NCBI RefSeq assembly: GCF_024498215.1
Contig: NZ_CP101806.1
Coordinates: 558,001-622,000 of the forward strand
DNA from: Mycoplasmopsis caviae
GTDB taxonomy: Bacteria; Bacillota_I; Bacilli_A; Mycoplasmatales; Metamycoplasmataceae
Reading direction: 5' to 3'
DNA: 64,000 nucleotides
Shown: positions 41,906 to 53,438 of the stretch, piece after piece
Numbering within the stretch: position 1 is the stretch's first letter
Layout: each line of letters starts with the position of its first letter
Notes under the pieces: generated by a model
The model's database searches: none
What the model saw: the letters and a program-made list of their open reading frames with translations, nothing else
What the model was told of the DNA's origin: nothing
Program-made: the position numbers and the translations under genes

Positions 41906-42433
41906 ATGGAAACGAAAATATTAGAAAGTAACGAACAGTTACCAATATTAAAACCTATTTTATTAGCAACAGATTTCGTCGAAAAGATAAAAGGAGATAA
42001 GTTAAATTCAGACGTGATGATGCTAATAGCACAAGATGACAACTATGTATATTTTGTATCCTGTTTAAAAGAATGAAATGAAGACTATGAACAAAATCCT
42101 AAATTTATAAGAATATATGAAGATGAAGGGATAATGGAAAATGGTGACAAGAAAGATATAACACTAGCAAAAGGAATTGATTTAAGCACAATTTTTAAAA
42201 TCAACTTTTATGAATTAATTGAGAAAATTGGCCATGATTTGGACCAAATTCCATCATTGCCTTATTTAGGACTTAGGAATCAATTGGAATTTGTTAACAA
42301 AATAACAGAAAACATAAATGAAGAAAGCAGAAACAATGCACCAAGAATTGTCATAATTCGTAGAAGAGCAACATTAAATGACTTTGATGTACGTGAAGCT
42401 AGAAATAAAATGAACCAGTTGCAAGATTTATAG
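41906..42433 (+). CDS. Conserved-looking cytosolic protein of unknown function
   Basis: 175 residues, no membrane segment. Acidic N-terminal half (MLIAQDDNYVYFVSCLKEW) and basic C-terminal part (RIVIIRRRATLNDFDVREA). I recognise no family. There is no RBS; a possible -10 TAGAAT (41894-41899) ends 6 bp before ATG, so the mRNA could be leaderless. Flanked by its own inverted repeat and terminator, so monocistronic. Confidence 0.7.
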
Positions 42434-42460
42434 TTCATAGTGAATCTAACATTTGAAACA

Positions 42461-42489
42461 AAAAATGAGTTTGTCAAAAACTCATTTTT
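42461..42489. terminator. Bidirectional terminator
   Basis: AAAAATGAGTTT/AAACTCATTTTT stem-loop (42461-42489, short GTCAA loop) between convergent genes. Confidence 0.8.
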
Positions 42490-42492
42490 AAA

Positions 42493-42972
42493 TTATTCAT
42501 ATTGATGCATATCAACATTAAATTTATTAATAATTTCATAAATTTCGTCAACAGATTTAGAAGCTAGAATTTTATTATCAAGAACATTCTCGAGTGATAA
42601 AATACTAATCATTTGAAGCGTATCTATTTGCAGGTCGCGATTATTTTTACTTAATATTAAAGCAAAAACTAAATTAACATTTTTTTCATCTTCTGCAATT
42701 CAGTCACTGATTCCAGCATTATTTAATGTTAAAATACATAATGTATTCTTTTTAACTGTTGAACTTAAAGCTTGACAAATCGCGATACCATCGCCAATTG
42801 CAGTGTTCATCAATTCCTCACGAAAGAGAAAAGCTTCATATATTTTCTTTTCATCATCAACAAAATTATTTTCCATTAGTTGATGTGATAAAAATCTAAG
42901 AACTTCATCTTTTGTTTTAAAATCCACATGGACAAAAATTGATCTTTTGTTCAATAAACTATTAAATTCCAT
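42493..42972 (-). CDS. PTS EIIA (fructose/mannitol type) domain protein lacking the phospho-histidine
   Basis: 159 residues fit an entire type-2 EIIA domain: SIFVHVDFKTKDEVLRFLSHQL, REELMNTAIGDGIAICQALSS and NVNLVFALILS. In this family the segment after GIAI is Pro-His, and His takes phosphate from HPr. Here it is Cys66-Gln67 (Gln codon CAA at 42772-42774). The domain therefore cannot relay phosphate in the usual way and may be regulatory. Start 42972 begins in the family's usual place; a longer frame upstream overlaps degV. UGA-Trp at about 42697. Downstream of degV by 17 bp. Confidence 0.8.
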
Positions 42973-42989
42973 TTTAATAATTCTTTCAG

Positions 42990-43868
42990 TTATATTTCTC
43001 TTTTTTCTAGTTTCGGCATAATACTTAGTGAAAACGCCTCTGGCCCTGTATGCACCGCAATCGCTGATGATGTTCATCTTTCACTGTCAATTTTAAGATT
43101 TTTTGACTCAGCTAATTGTTTAACAGTATTATTTAATTCTTCATCAATTCCATGAATTCAATCAATTTTGTATTTTTCTGTTAAATCTTCAAGTTTTTTC
43201 ACATTTGCAAATGATATTAGTTTATTAAATATTTGAATTATTGCATTTTTAACACCACGTGCAACTCCGGCAGTTGAAACTTTTTGGTTAACATACTTAA
43301 CATGTGGATAAATTCTTAATTTATTCATTGTTTTTAAGAGTATCTTTTTAAAACTACTTACTCTACCACCTTCAATTAAATAACGAAGTTTAATTGGCAA
43401 GATATAAACTATCGAATTCTTTTTTATTCATTCTAATTCTTCAAACACTTTGTCCATTGATTGATACTTCTCATAAACTTTTTTAACGTGTTCGATAATT
43501 TCATTGTATTGGTCGCCTACTCAGTTGTTGTCAAAAACATGAAAATTTTTAAATTCTGAGCAAATTGTAATAGAGGTGTTGCAACTTGATGATAATGATG
43601 AGCCAATTGGTAAATAAAGAACATCATCATATTTTTTTGACATTTCTTCTACTGTGTCCATAATGCCCTTAATACTTGGCATTGATGTTTTCACAGAGTT
43701 AGCCTTATCAATTTTATGTAAAATTTCTTGTTGTTCTAAATCAACACCGTCTCTATATGTTGATCCATCAATATCAATTATAAATGGTAAATATCCGTAA
43801 CCTTTTTCTAACACTTTTTCTTGTGGTTCACTAATAAAACCATCTACAATAAAACCGATTTTTTTCAT
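42990..43868 (-). CDS. DegV family fatty-acid-binding protein
   Basis: 292 residues. DegV/FakB proteins hold a fatty acid for phosphorylation by FakA. KIGFIVDGF, DIDGSTYRDGVDL, KTSMPS, YLPIGSSLSSSCNTS, HVFDNNWVG, KLRYLIEGGRVS and, at the end, AIAVHTGPEAFSLSIMP are family-typical. UGA-Trp codons near 43518, 43155 and 43080 split it. RBS GGAGG. Probably co-transcribed with the EIIA-like gene. Confidence 0.9.
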
Positions 43869-43989
43869 TATTAACCTCCGTTAAATAATTAAAACATACG
43901 TCTATTATAATATAGTTTTTTAAAATCATATAAAATTAATATTTATTATTCTTGTTTTTGAAAAATATTTACTTTTGCAAAAAATAAAA

Positions 43990-44016
43990 ATAGTGATTTT
44001 TTACCAAAATCACTAT
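43990..44016 (-). terminator. Terminator after the 538-residue membrane protein gene
   Basis: ATAGTGATTTT/AAAATCACTAT stem of 11 bp with loop TTACC, 28 bp beyond the stop. Confidence 0.7.
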
Positions 44017-44043
44017 AAAACAATCAAATTGGGAATTATTCTT

Positions 44044-45660
44044 TTATTTACAAATGTATTGAACATTTAATTTTTCAACCATTAATTGATCTAAATCAGA
44101 TGGTAAATTTTGATAAATGATTACATGGTTTTTAATAGTACTAATTGTTTTAACAAAATTTAAAAGTTTTATATATAAAATTTGATCTTTTTCTATATCT
44201 TTACATATTTTTTCTGAAATAACAAACACTTTAATATTGCCAATATTAACATAGTTAATTAATCTATCATTAATTTTTTCAATGTATAAACCTAAATTAA
44301 CACCTTCATTAAGGTTATTGAATGCATTATTAATTAAACTGTAATTAAATCCATTTTGTAATGATTTAATTAAAAGTGTTGTTTTAGGTCTATTATAATT
44401 ATTTAAATTAACTAAGTCATACTCATTAGTAATCAAAATAATATTTTCATCTTCTTCACAATTTTCCATCAAATATTTATTTCATCTGCTTGTATAAATT
44501 AATCTATTTCATGAAACATTATTAAAGAATTCTGCGTCTTGGTCTGAATAGCCTACAATTCTATTCTTTAAAATAGATACCTTACTTTCACGATTATCTT
44601 TGTACAAAATAATTGGAATGCTTTCCTTAATATATTGTTGTAACTCATTTTTCTTTTCATAATCCAGCATTAAAGTTTTGAATTCTTGATAGTGTTTATC
44701 ATGTGTCAAATCATCAATAAGTCAAGTAGAATACTTTTCAAATTTTCTTTTGTTGTTTAAATGTTGAATTAAATATTTGGCTTTTGTAACTAATTCGTCA
44801 ACATCATTGATATCTTTAAATGAGTTTGAACTAATAAATGAAAAACTATTAAAAAAAGGATTAATTATCTTTCTCTCATGTATAAATTTAAGTCTTTTAT
44901 GAGCTTTTTTTGTGTAATAATTTAGTGAAAATTTTGAGTTTGCTTCAAAAATTAAGAGAATCAAACCGTTTTTTACATAGTAATATCCAAACATATTGTT
45001 TAGTTTAAAAATTTTTAAGATGTCTTCAATATCTGACTTGTTAATTATATTATTGTAAAGAAATTCATTAATTCCAAGTGCATATGCTAATATATATTTT
45101 CCCTTATTTAAAGCATTAAACAATTCCTCTGGTTTTTTAACAAATTGAAAAACAGATGATGCGTTTCTTCTTGGTTTAGCATTTCAATGAATTGTAATAT
45201 AATATTCATTATTAGCAATTGGGAAAAATTTAAGCAATATTTTCTCATTAGTCATCTTAATATTTAATAATTTTAAGCCACTAAAATCTTGGTGATTTTT
45301 AAAACCTTTTGAACTCATTTTACAATATATATTAAAGCGTCTGTCGTTGCCTGAATTATTAGATAAATATTCGATTAAATTATTTTTGCTTTCATCATCA
45401 AAATAAGAAAGAAAAGTGTCAAAATCAACATATTGATTAGGGGACAAGCCTTGTTTTTTTGAGTCAAAATTTAAAGAACCACTGATATTTTTTTGACTTA
45501 GACGAATAATTTTTCTCTGATTAAAATCTAATTTAAAAATTGCTAAACCGTTTGTCTTAACCCTTTTTATGTAGTTTAAATAAACAAATATAACAATAAA
45601 AATGGAGGCCAATATAATACAAGCCACTGCTATTGATATGCCAATTATTGAATAATGCAT
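44044..45660 (-). CDS. Membrane-anchored protein, possible degenerate GGDEF/EAL architecture
   Basis: 538 residues read through four UGA-Trp codons. One N-terminal membrane helix (about 5-30), then a ~130-residue domain with alternating strands (PAS-like in feel), then a region ILAYALGINEF...ILKIFKLNNMFGYYYVKNGLILLIFE resembling a GGDEF fold without GGDEF residues. The C-terminal ~130 residues (NLGLYIEKI, VNIGNIKVFVIS, KICKDIEKD, VIIYQNLPSD, EKLNVQYIC) follow the strand/helix order of an EAL domain without its metal ligands. This assignment is my inference; catalysis is not expected. Monocistronic between degV and uvrD. Confidence 0.5.
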
Positions 45661-45675
45661 GTTACCTCCTTTTTT

Positions 45676-45704
45676 ACCAAAAAGACTGTTTTATAGGATT
45701 TTAT
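45676..45704. repeat. CTGTTTTATAG apex hairpin between uvrD and the next gene
   Basis: The 11-mer at 45686-45696, with AAAA/TTTT flanks. It lies after the uvrD stop and 20 bp before the next start codon (45660) on the minus strand. Confidence 0.5.
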
Positions 45705-47879
45705 TTATTTTTTTGTGTTTTTTAAAAGTCTAATCGAATAGTGGTTTTTTGCTAAAACACGAATTGCTTTTTGGCCTGTAAATTTAACACTAATTGTATC
45801 ACTTTCAACTGCAACAACCTCACCCTCACCAAAAAATGAATGGCTCACAATATCACCGGCAATAATTTTTTTGTTATGTGCTTTAATTTGTTTTTCGTCA
45901 ACAATTTCATCGAAATCAACACCAACTATATCATCTTGTAAAATAAACTTTTTAAGATCGATGCCCATTTCGCGTATAAATCTTGATGGTTTTTTTTCAT
46001 TATTAGTGCCAATTAAATAACCACGGCTATCACTAATAAATAATTTGTTTCTTGCCCTAGTTATTGCAACATAAGCGAGTCTTCTTTCTTCTTCCAATGC
46101 ATCAGCATGATTAGAATTTAAACTCTTATAATTTGGAAAAATTTGATCACTCATACCAACAAGGAAGATGTTATCAAACTCAAGGCCTTTTGCTGAATGA
46201 ACAGTCATTAAAGTTACATAATTTGTAGAATTATCATATTCATCACCAGCAGATAGAAGCGAAACAGATTCTAGATATTCCTTAATTTTTTTGTCCGGAT
46301 TTTTATTTTCCCACGCTACTATTGAACGAATTAATTCTGCAACATTATCCTTTGCTGTTCCATGAAGTGTTGTTTGCTCTTCAATGTGTTCATAGTAGCC
46401 TATTTCCTTAAGAAAACTATCTAAAACCACATTAATTTGATTGTTTTTAAGAGCTTGGCGATATTTATTAATTTTATTTAATAAATTAACAATATTAGTT
46501 TTAACATTTATTGAAACCGGTAGTTCCTTATAATATTTAATCAGGTAAGAATAAAGAGATAAATTTTTGCTATTTGCTGCATCTTGTAATTTTTTAAGTG
46601 TTGCTTCACCTATTTTTCTATTTGGTACATTAATTATTCGATTTAGTGAAACATCTGAACCATCATAAATAACTCTTAAAAACGCAAGAGCATCTTTTAT
46701 TTCAGAACGTTGGAAAAATTTTTGCCCATTAAAAATTTTGTGATTAATATTTTCGTTAATTAATTCTTCTTCAAAAGGACGAGAATAATAATTAGAGCGA
46801 TAGAATATTGCTATGTTTTTTAGTTGTATTTTTTGCTTTTTTAATTCATTTATTTTTTGGACTACTCACCTTGCTTCTGCTTCAACACTAAAAGCATGAA
46901 TAAATTCAATTGGTGCTCCATCTTCTTCTCGGTTTGTGATTAAATCCTTACTAAAACGTTTTTTATTGTGTTTAATTAACTTGTTAGCAGCATTAAGAAT
47001 GACTTTTGATGAGCGATAGTTTGTGTTGAGAATAACAGTTTTAGTGTCCTTAAAATCTTTGTCAAAGTCAAGAATTAGATTAACATCTGCACCTCTTCAA
47101 CCATAAATTGTTTGGTCAGGATCACCAACGATTGTTAATTGAGCATTTGTTGATAAATATTTAACAATGTCATATTGAATTGATGATGTGTCTTGGAACT
47201 CATCAACTAAAATATATGAATATTTTTTGCTTCAAATTTTTGCAACCTCAGGAAAGTTATCAAAAAGTTCTTTTACTTTGATAATCAAGTCGTCAAAGTC
47301 AAGGCACTTCTTATTTTCCAAAAATTGATTGTAACGTTCATATAGTTTTCCAATTAGTGCATTTGAGTTATGTTTTTCTTTTGCATTTAGTTCATTGACC
47401 ATTTCATCGGCACTAAAACCTTGGTTCTTAGCTCAAGAAAAAATTCTCATAATATCTTTAAATGAAATTTCATCATTAGATATATCTTCTGTCTTACAAA
47501 TTTGATTAATAATAGATTTTTTGTCCGTTTCATCTATAATTTGAAAATCATTGCTTAAATTAACATGAATAGCTTCTTTTCTAAGTATTTTTGAACTCAA
47601 AGAGTGAAAAGTACAAATATCAATTTGGCTTGCTTGTTCTCCAACATATTGTCTAACACGCTCGCTCATTTCATTTGCTGCTTTGTTGGTAAATGTAACA
47701 GCCAAAATTGAACGTGGGCTAATACCAAGTTCATTTATTAAATAAGCTACTTTACGAGTCAAAACTCTAGTTTTACCGCTACCTGCACCAGCTATGATTC
47801 TTAGAGGTCCATCAAAATATAAAAGTGCTTCTTTTTGTTCATTATTTAATAAATTTAAAATTTCATCTTTTTTGCTCAT
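45705..47879 (-). CDS. pcrA: UvrD/PcrA-type DNA helicase
   Basis: SF1A 3'-5' helicase for repair and recombination-intermediate removal. 724 residues. Walker A IIAGAGSGKTRVL, Ia VTFTNKAANEM, motif V TVHSAKGLEFDNIFLVG, VI LAYVAITRARNKLFIS and the Tudor-like C-terminal part GDIVSHSFFGEGEVV. uvrD and pcrA cannot be distinguished by motif; pcrA is the usual name in Firmicutes relatives. UGA-Trp codons interrupt the middle. 10 bp after the RDD gene. Confidence 0.95.
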
Positions 47880-47889
47880 TAATACCTCG

Positions 47890-48540
47890 CTATTTTTTGT
47901 TATAAATTACTAACTCATTTTCACACTTAAATGGAACAAGTTTAATTTCTTTTAAATAACTTGAGTGTGAATAATGTTTAATATAAACTATTCTGCTATT
48001 AGATGAGTGGTCAAAAAGCCCTAAATTAGCTTTTGAACCAATAATCATAATGAAATTGGCTAATATCAAGGTGAACCAAAAACCTGATAATCCAACTATT
48101 AACCTGTAAGCTATTAGATAACGACCCTTACCATCGCTTTTATTAATAACAAATTGACTAAATTCATTAATTTCATTAGGCATAACTAGTGTAGTTGATA
48201 TTAAAATAATTAGAAATCAGATTACTAAATTGAATGCTTGTTTTTTCAAAGGAAGTAATCTTAATGACCTCAATTTCATTTTTTTAGATGGAATAATTTG
48301 TACTCTAAAAATTATCATACCTAATGTTCTACCACTATAAAACAGTGGAATTAGTAAAAATAAAACAAGTATAAGTATGCTTGATAATGCTAAAAATGAA
48401 TAAAAATTTAAAGCTTTTATTTCGCCTTTGTTAACCATTAAAAAATAATAGTCAAAAATTATTAGTGATGCAAAGAGCATAAAATCAAACAAATTAATTA
48501 GCAATCTATATCAAGCATTTATATTTTTATGAAATTTCAT
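47890..48540 (-). CDS. RDD family membrane protein
   Basis: 216 residues. The family's conserved Arg and Asp residues appear in NAWYRLLINLFDFMLF and SGRTLGMIIFRVQII. Three membrane helices (about 12-30, 40-62, 90-110) then a soluble C-terminal tail. UGA-Trp at 48214 and in the N-terminus (48514). Transport of small solutes is proposed for some RDD proteins. In an operon asnS-glycosyltransferase-RDD-pcrA. A CTATAAAACAG string inside the coding region (48334-48344) is probably chance. Confidence 0.85.
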
Positions 48541-48548
48541 TTAACTTC

Positions 48549-49556
48549 CTAGAGTTGATCTAAAATGTCATCTCATTTTTTAATATTTGGCAAACTTTTT
48601 AAAAGATTCGATTCAATTGTGTTTTTATTAATGTAGATATTTGTATTAAAAAACAAGTTGTTTTCTTCATGTTCTTTTTTAAGATATCTATATAGTTCAT
48701 TAATGAATCTCTCAGCTCTTTTTTCATTATAGTTGATACGATCTCTAATTACACCTTTTGATCAAAATCTTAATCTTCATGTATTTAATAATGCACCTAA
48801 AATAATTTGTAAAAAGTAGATTTTCGCATATTCTATTTCCTGTTCAAATTTTAAATTGTTAGTTTGAACATAGTTCTCAATAGCCTTAAACTGTTGAACA
48901 AATGTTTTGGGGTTAAGTCACATGACTGATGAGATAAATTCACGAACTATTCTTTTGTTTATATAAATATAACTTTGAGCTTTAAGCAATAAAAAGTAAT
49001 TTAATTCAATGCAAAATTTACTATCGCTTACAACAATAGTACGATATTTTGTAAATTGACTAATTAATGATTTTTTGAATACTTTATTAAAAATAAATGG
49101 ATATGTATAAGCTAAAACATGATGTTGATTACTAATATTATAAAGTCTATTTTCTTCAAGTCTGCTATTTGGTTTTCACTTAACTGTTCCTACTAGTCTT
49201 GGACGATACTCTAAAACATCAGGATTATATTTTTCAATATAATTAGTTAATTCCTGAGCAAAATAAGGTCGAATCCAGTTGTCGCAATTAATAATTGTTA
49301 CATAGCTCCCTTTAACTAGATGAAAAGCACAAACTATATCACTTTGAATGCTTCGTGAACGATTATTAACAATAAATTTTAATCTTGTGCCAAAGAATTT
49401 TAAATATTTTTCAATTAGTTCGTACATTTTAGCTGTTGGTGTTCTTAAGGCTAAAATTAGTTCAAAGTCTTGGCTATTTTGGTCTTTCATGCCATCCAAA
49501 ATGTTTTTAAGATTTTTAGCACTACTAATCCCGGGTGAAATAATTGATAATTTCAT
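48549..49556 (-). CDS. Family 2 glycosyltransferase
   Basis: 335 residues. GT-A fold N-terminus KLSIISPGISSAKNLKNIL, QDFELILALR, and VKGSYVTIINCDNWIRPYF, where the usual DDD/DxD is NCDNW, so the metal motif is reduced to one Asp. The C-terminal half is helical and basic (FVQQFKAIENYVQTNNLK). Likely cytosolic face of the membrane, glycosylating lipid or polysaccharide. 8 bp before the RDD gene and 12 bp after asnS. Confidence 0.85.
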
Positions 49557-49568
49557 TTTGCTCCTTTA

Positions 49569-50930
49569 TTACATTTTAATATTTCCGGATGTTCTTGGGT
49601 ATGGAATAACATCACGAATGTTATCTATACCTGTAACATACATAACAAGTCTTTCAAATCCTACTCCAAAACCACTTGAACCACTATCACCAAAACGACG
49701 TAGGTCTAAATATCATTGCAATTCTTCTTGACTTATTCCAACTTCAAGAGCTCTTTGCAACAATTTATCATATCTTACTTCTCTTTGGCTTCCACCAATA
49801 AGCTCTCCAATGCCAGGCACTAGAAGATCAAACGCTGCAACAGTTTCATTATCATCATTCTGGTGCATATAAAATGCTTTGAATTTCTTAGGGAAGTTAA
49901 TAACAGCAACAGGTCCATTGAAGAGTTTTTCTGAAATAAATCTTTCGTGTTCAGTTGCTAAATCTAATCCGAATTCAATATTCTTATTTTCAAATTGTTC
50001 TTTTACTTTTGCTAATTCACTAATTGCATCACGATAGTCTATAATACTAAGTTTAGTTTTCAAGAAATGATTTAAACGTTCCAAAAGATTGCTATCAACA
50101 TTTTCCTGTAAATATTTAAACTCTGCAGGATGTTTTTTAATTGTATTTTTAATTACACATTTAAGCATATTATCAGCAAGTTTAATTACATCTTTTAATT
50201 CATAAAAAGCAACTTCGGGCTCAATCATTCAAAATTCAGCTGCATGCTTTTTAGTGTTTGAGTGTTCAGCTCTAAATGTAGGGGCAAAAGTATACACTTT
50301 TTTAAAACCAATCGCATAACTTTCAGCATGCAGTTGACCTGTAACTCCAAGTGTTGCTTTTTTTGTTCCAAAAAACGGGTCTTTTGAATTATCATCATTG
50401 ACAACAAAAGTTTCGCCCGCACCCTCACCATCATTACTTGTAATTATTGGTGCATTAAAATATAAATATCCATTGTCATCAAAATATTTATGAACTTCCT
50501 TTGCTAGTGTAGATCTAATCAACATTGTTGATCTTAAAATATTTGTTCTATGACGTACATGTGGTATTTCCCTTAATGTTTCTAAATTGATACCTTGTTT
50601 TTGGATAGGAAAATCAAGATCTGCATCTCTTAAAAGTTTAAAACTTAATGCTTCTAATTCAAAAGGTTGTTGAGCTTTTGGTGTTAGTATAATAATACCT
50701 TTAACTTCAACTGCTGCTCCTGTGTGAATTTGATCTAATAAACTAAAGTTAAACCCTTTACGATTTTTGCAAATAACTTGTAGCGATTGCACACTTGAAC
50801 CATCATTCATAATAATAAATCTTATATGCTTGTTACCTCTGCTTGAAGAAATTCAACCCTTAACTGTGATTTTTTTGTTCTTAAATTCTTTTGGATTTTC
50901 AAATATTTTTTTAATATCAACTGTTGTCAT
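49569..50930 (-). CDS. asnS: Asparaginyl-tRNA synthetase
   Basis: Class IIb synthetase, 453 residues. N-terminal OB fold ([22 protein letters not shown]), motif 2 [39 protein letters not shown] and motif 3 [15 protein letters not shown]. Asn specificity agrees with [14 protein letters not shown] start and the family pattern. UGA-Trp at 50226-50228 and 49710-49712. First gene of the unit running to pcrA. Confidence 0.95.
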
Positions 50931-51222
50931 AGCCACCTCTACTAATAAATGTATAACTTAAATTTATATATATTATTTTAACATTAAAATTTAATATTAA
51001 TATTAAATGGGTTTTATTGTACAAAAATTGTTTTAATATGAAGAATATTTCATTTTTTGCAAAAAGTTTAAAAAATGAGAAATACTTATATAATTTCAAT
51101 TGGTTATATTAATTTAATTAAATTCCTTTTTACTAATTAAACTGTTTTATAGGTTAATTAGTAAATTGCAAATATTATTGATTTGATTTATATTCGAATT
51201 TTGAAAGGCAAGGTTTTAATAC
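50931..51222. other. Divergent intergenic region asnS / PQ-loop gene
   Basis: 292 bp. Contains the perfect hairpin 51129-51165. RBS of the PQ-loop gene (AAAGGCAAGG near 51203). Otherwise AT-rich with no gene. Confidence 0.6.
51129..51165. repeat. Perfect 12-bp hairpin with conserved apex, between divergent genes
   Basis: TTTACTAATTAA (51129-51140) and TTAATTAGTAAA (51154-51165) enclose the 13-nt ACTGTTTTATAGG. No gene end lies nearby, so a terminator role is unlikely. Confidence 0.75.
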
Positions 51223-51948
51223 ATGGAGTATGTTCAATATACTTTTGGTACACTGGCAAGCATTGTGATGGTTGCTCTTTGTATACCTCAGATTATTCAA
51301 TTACTAAAGACAAAAAAAGTTGGTAATGTTTCCTATCCAACTTTCATAATTTATTTCTTTGGTGGTTTTATTTTTGTTTTAACAATGCTGCTAAAAAGTG
51401 GCGTTGGTGTTTATAAATTGGAAGACCCAATTGTAAATGTACTTGGTAATGTGATATTTACAATTTTAATGGCTTTTACAATAACATTGTTCTTTATTTA
51501 TGATACAAAAGCTAAAAATGGTTTTAAAATTGGAATTGGTTCACTACTTTGGTTATTAGTTTTGGTTGGCATTACTTTTACAATTGCTGCTTATTCAAGT
51601 CCTAAAGCACGATTAAACTTAGGTGCAGATAATGGTTGAATGATTGCTGCTTCAGTTATTGCTACTTGTTGCTGTGCATTACCATTTACAATTCAAATCG
51701 CTAAAACAATTAAATCTAAAAGTGCTGACGGAATCAGTTTGCCAATGCTTTATTTAGGAATAATCTTAAATGCTTTATTATGCATTTACTTAGGTTTAGT
51801 TGTTAAATTTAATACACCTACCTGATATGTTTTTGTAATCTTCCAATTAATTGCTATTGTTGTCTATGTAATTCAAATTTATTTCTATTACTACTACAAA
51901 AACAGAACTTCAAAACAACAAGAAACCAATGTTGAGAAACAAAATTAA
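51223..51948 (+). CDS. PQ-loop repeat (SWEET-like) membrane protein
   Basis: 241 residues, seven hydrophobic helices. The first PQ-loop is ALCIPQIIQLLKTKKVGNVS; the second, degenerate one is ALPFTIQIAKTIKSKSADGIS. PQ-loop proteins move sugars or amino acids across membranes. UGA-Trp codons at 51637 and 51823. Single gene followed by a hairpin terminator. Confidence 0.85.
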
Positions 51949-51961
51949 AAATTAATTTATT

Positions 51962-51983
51962 GAGGTTTTATAACCTCTTTTTA
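51962..51983 (+). terminator. Terminator of the PQ-loop gene
   Basis: GAGGTT/AACCTC around TTAT, then a T-run. Confidence 0.75.
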
Positions 51984-52050
51984 TTTGCTATTATTGTTTA
52001 ATTTGTAATAAAATTAAAATCACAATTAACAAACTAAATAAGGAGTAAAC

Positions 52051-53370
52051 ATGAAAATAGATAAGAAAGAGATTAATAAGTTTTATAAAAAATATGCCAA
52101 GAATTCAACTAACAAACTAATTGAAAGTGCAATGACTAAAAATGGAATTTTTAACGCTAGTTATAATAATGATATGCAAGTAAAACATAACTTTGAATTC
52201 AACACACAAGTTACAAAAACCGGGATTACAAATCAAAAAAGTTCCGGTCGTTGCTGGATATTTTCTGGCTTAAATATGCTTAAAGTTAAAGCTTCAAAAA
52301 GCCTTAATGTTGAAAATTTTGAATTCAGCGAAAACTACTTTTTATTTTGAGACAAACTAGAAAAATCAAATACATTTTTACAAATTATGATTGATATGCC
52401 AGAGTTAAAATTTGAAGATAGACTTTTTTCATTCTTAATGCAAGGAACAATCAATGATGGCGGATATTGAGAGTGAGTAGCAGGATTAATCAAAAAATAT
52501 GGTGCTGTGCCAAAAAGTATTATGCCTGAAACATATAACTCGAGCAATACTCACGCTTTAAATATTGCTCTAAATACTCAATTAATTAGTGCAACTAAAT
52601 TAATTAGAGATGCAGTTAAAAATGGCGCAAGCAAAGATGAACTCTTAAGTATTAAGCATCAATGCCTTGAAATAATCTTTGAAATTTGTGCTAAGACACT
52701 TGGCTTACCACCTCAAAAGTTTTCATTTGAATATCGAGACAAAGATAAAAAATTCAACAGAGTTGAAAACATAAGCCCTGTGGAATTCTTACAAAAATAT
52801 GTTGGCGATGATTTCTTGAATAAGGTAAATTTACTTGATGATCCACGTAGTGAAAATCCTAAAAATAGACTACTAGTTGCTAAATATTACAGATCAGTAA
52901 TTGAAGAAAAAGGTTTAGAATCTCTTAATGTTACAATGAGTGTGATTAAAAAAGCTGTTATTGAATCATTAAAAGATAATGAGCCTGTTTGATTTGATTG
53001 TGACGTTGATTCTTATAGTGATAGAAAAGGCGGAATATTTGACTTAGAACTATATAAGTACGAAGATATGCTAAATATAAAAAATCAATTGTCAAAAGAA
53101 GACAGAGTTAATTATCGACTTTCTGCTCCTACACATGCAATGACAATCATTGGTGTTAATTTAGATAATGATGGCAATCCAATTAATTGAGAAATTGAAA
53201 ATTCGTGAGGTGATGAAGTTGGTAAAAAGGGGTATTTTTCAATGAGTGATAAGTGATTTGAAGAATATGTTTTTGGCGTTATTGTTGATCCTAAATATGT
53301 TGATAAAGAGGCTCTTAAAGGTCTAAATAAACCTGCTATTGAACTTGAACCATGAGACCCACTATCATAG
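52051..53370 (+). CDS. pepC: Aminopeptidase C (bleomycin hydrolase family)
   Basis: C1B cysteine aminopeptidase, 439 residues, cytosolic hexamer in relatives. Active site Q and Cys in TNQKSSGRCWIFSGLN, His in SAPTHAMTIIG, Asn in WEIENSWGDEVG. Clears peptides taken up for amino acids. UGA-Trp codons at 52348 and onward. RBS AAGGAG. Confidence 0.96.
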
Positions 53371-53382
53371 TTAATTTTAAAG

Positions 53383-53438
53383 TTACAAAAAATAACCAAA
53401 AAGGCTGTTTTATAGGCTTATTTGGTTATTTTTTGTAA
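53383..53438. terminator. Bidirectional terminator, 18-bp stem with conserved apex
   Basis: TTACAAAAAATAACCAAA and its perfect complement (53421-53438), then AAG/CTT, enclosing GCTGTTTTATAGG with the 11-mer at 53405-53415. Serves convergent pepC and the small gene at 53426-53614. Confidence 0.85.

Noticed and set aside
42973-43077. Longer N-terminus for the EIIA-like gene
   Set aside because: The extra residues overlap the end of degV and are not EIIA-like; the ATG at 42972 gives the family start.
44011-44023. CTATAAAACAA near 44013 as a further family hairpin
   Set aside because: Last base differs and the local fold is the ordinary terminator 43990-44016.
48334-48344. CTATAAAACAG inside the RDD gene
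   Set aside because: Encodes part of the RDD core (near SGRTLG), so it is explained by coding; kept out of the count.
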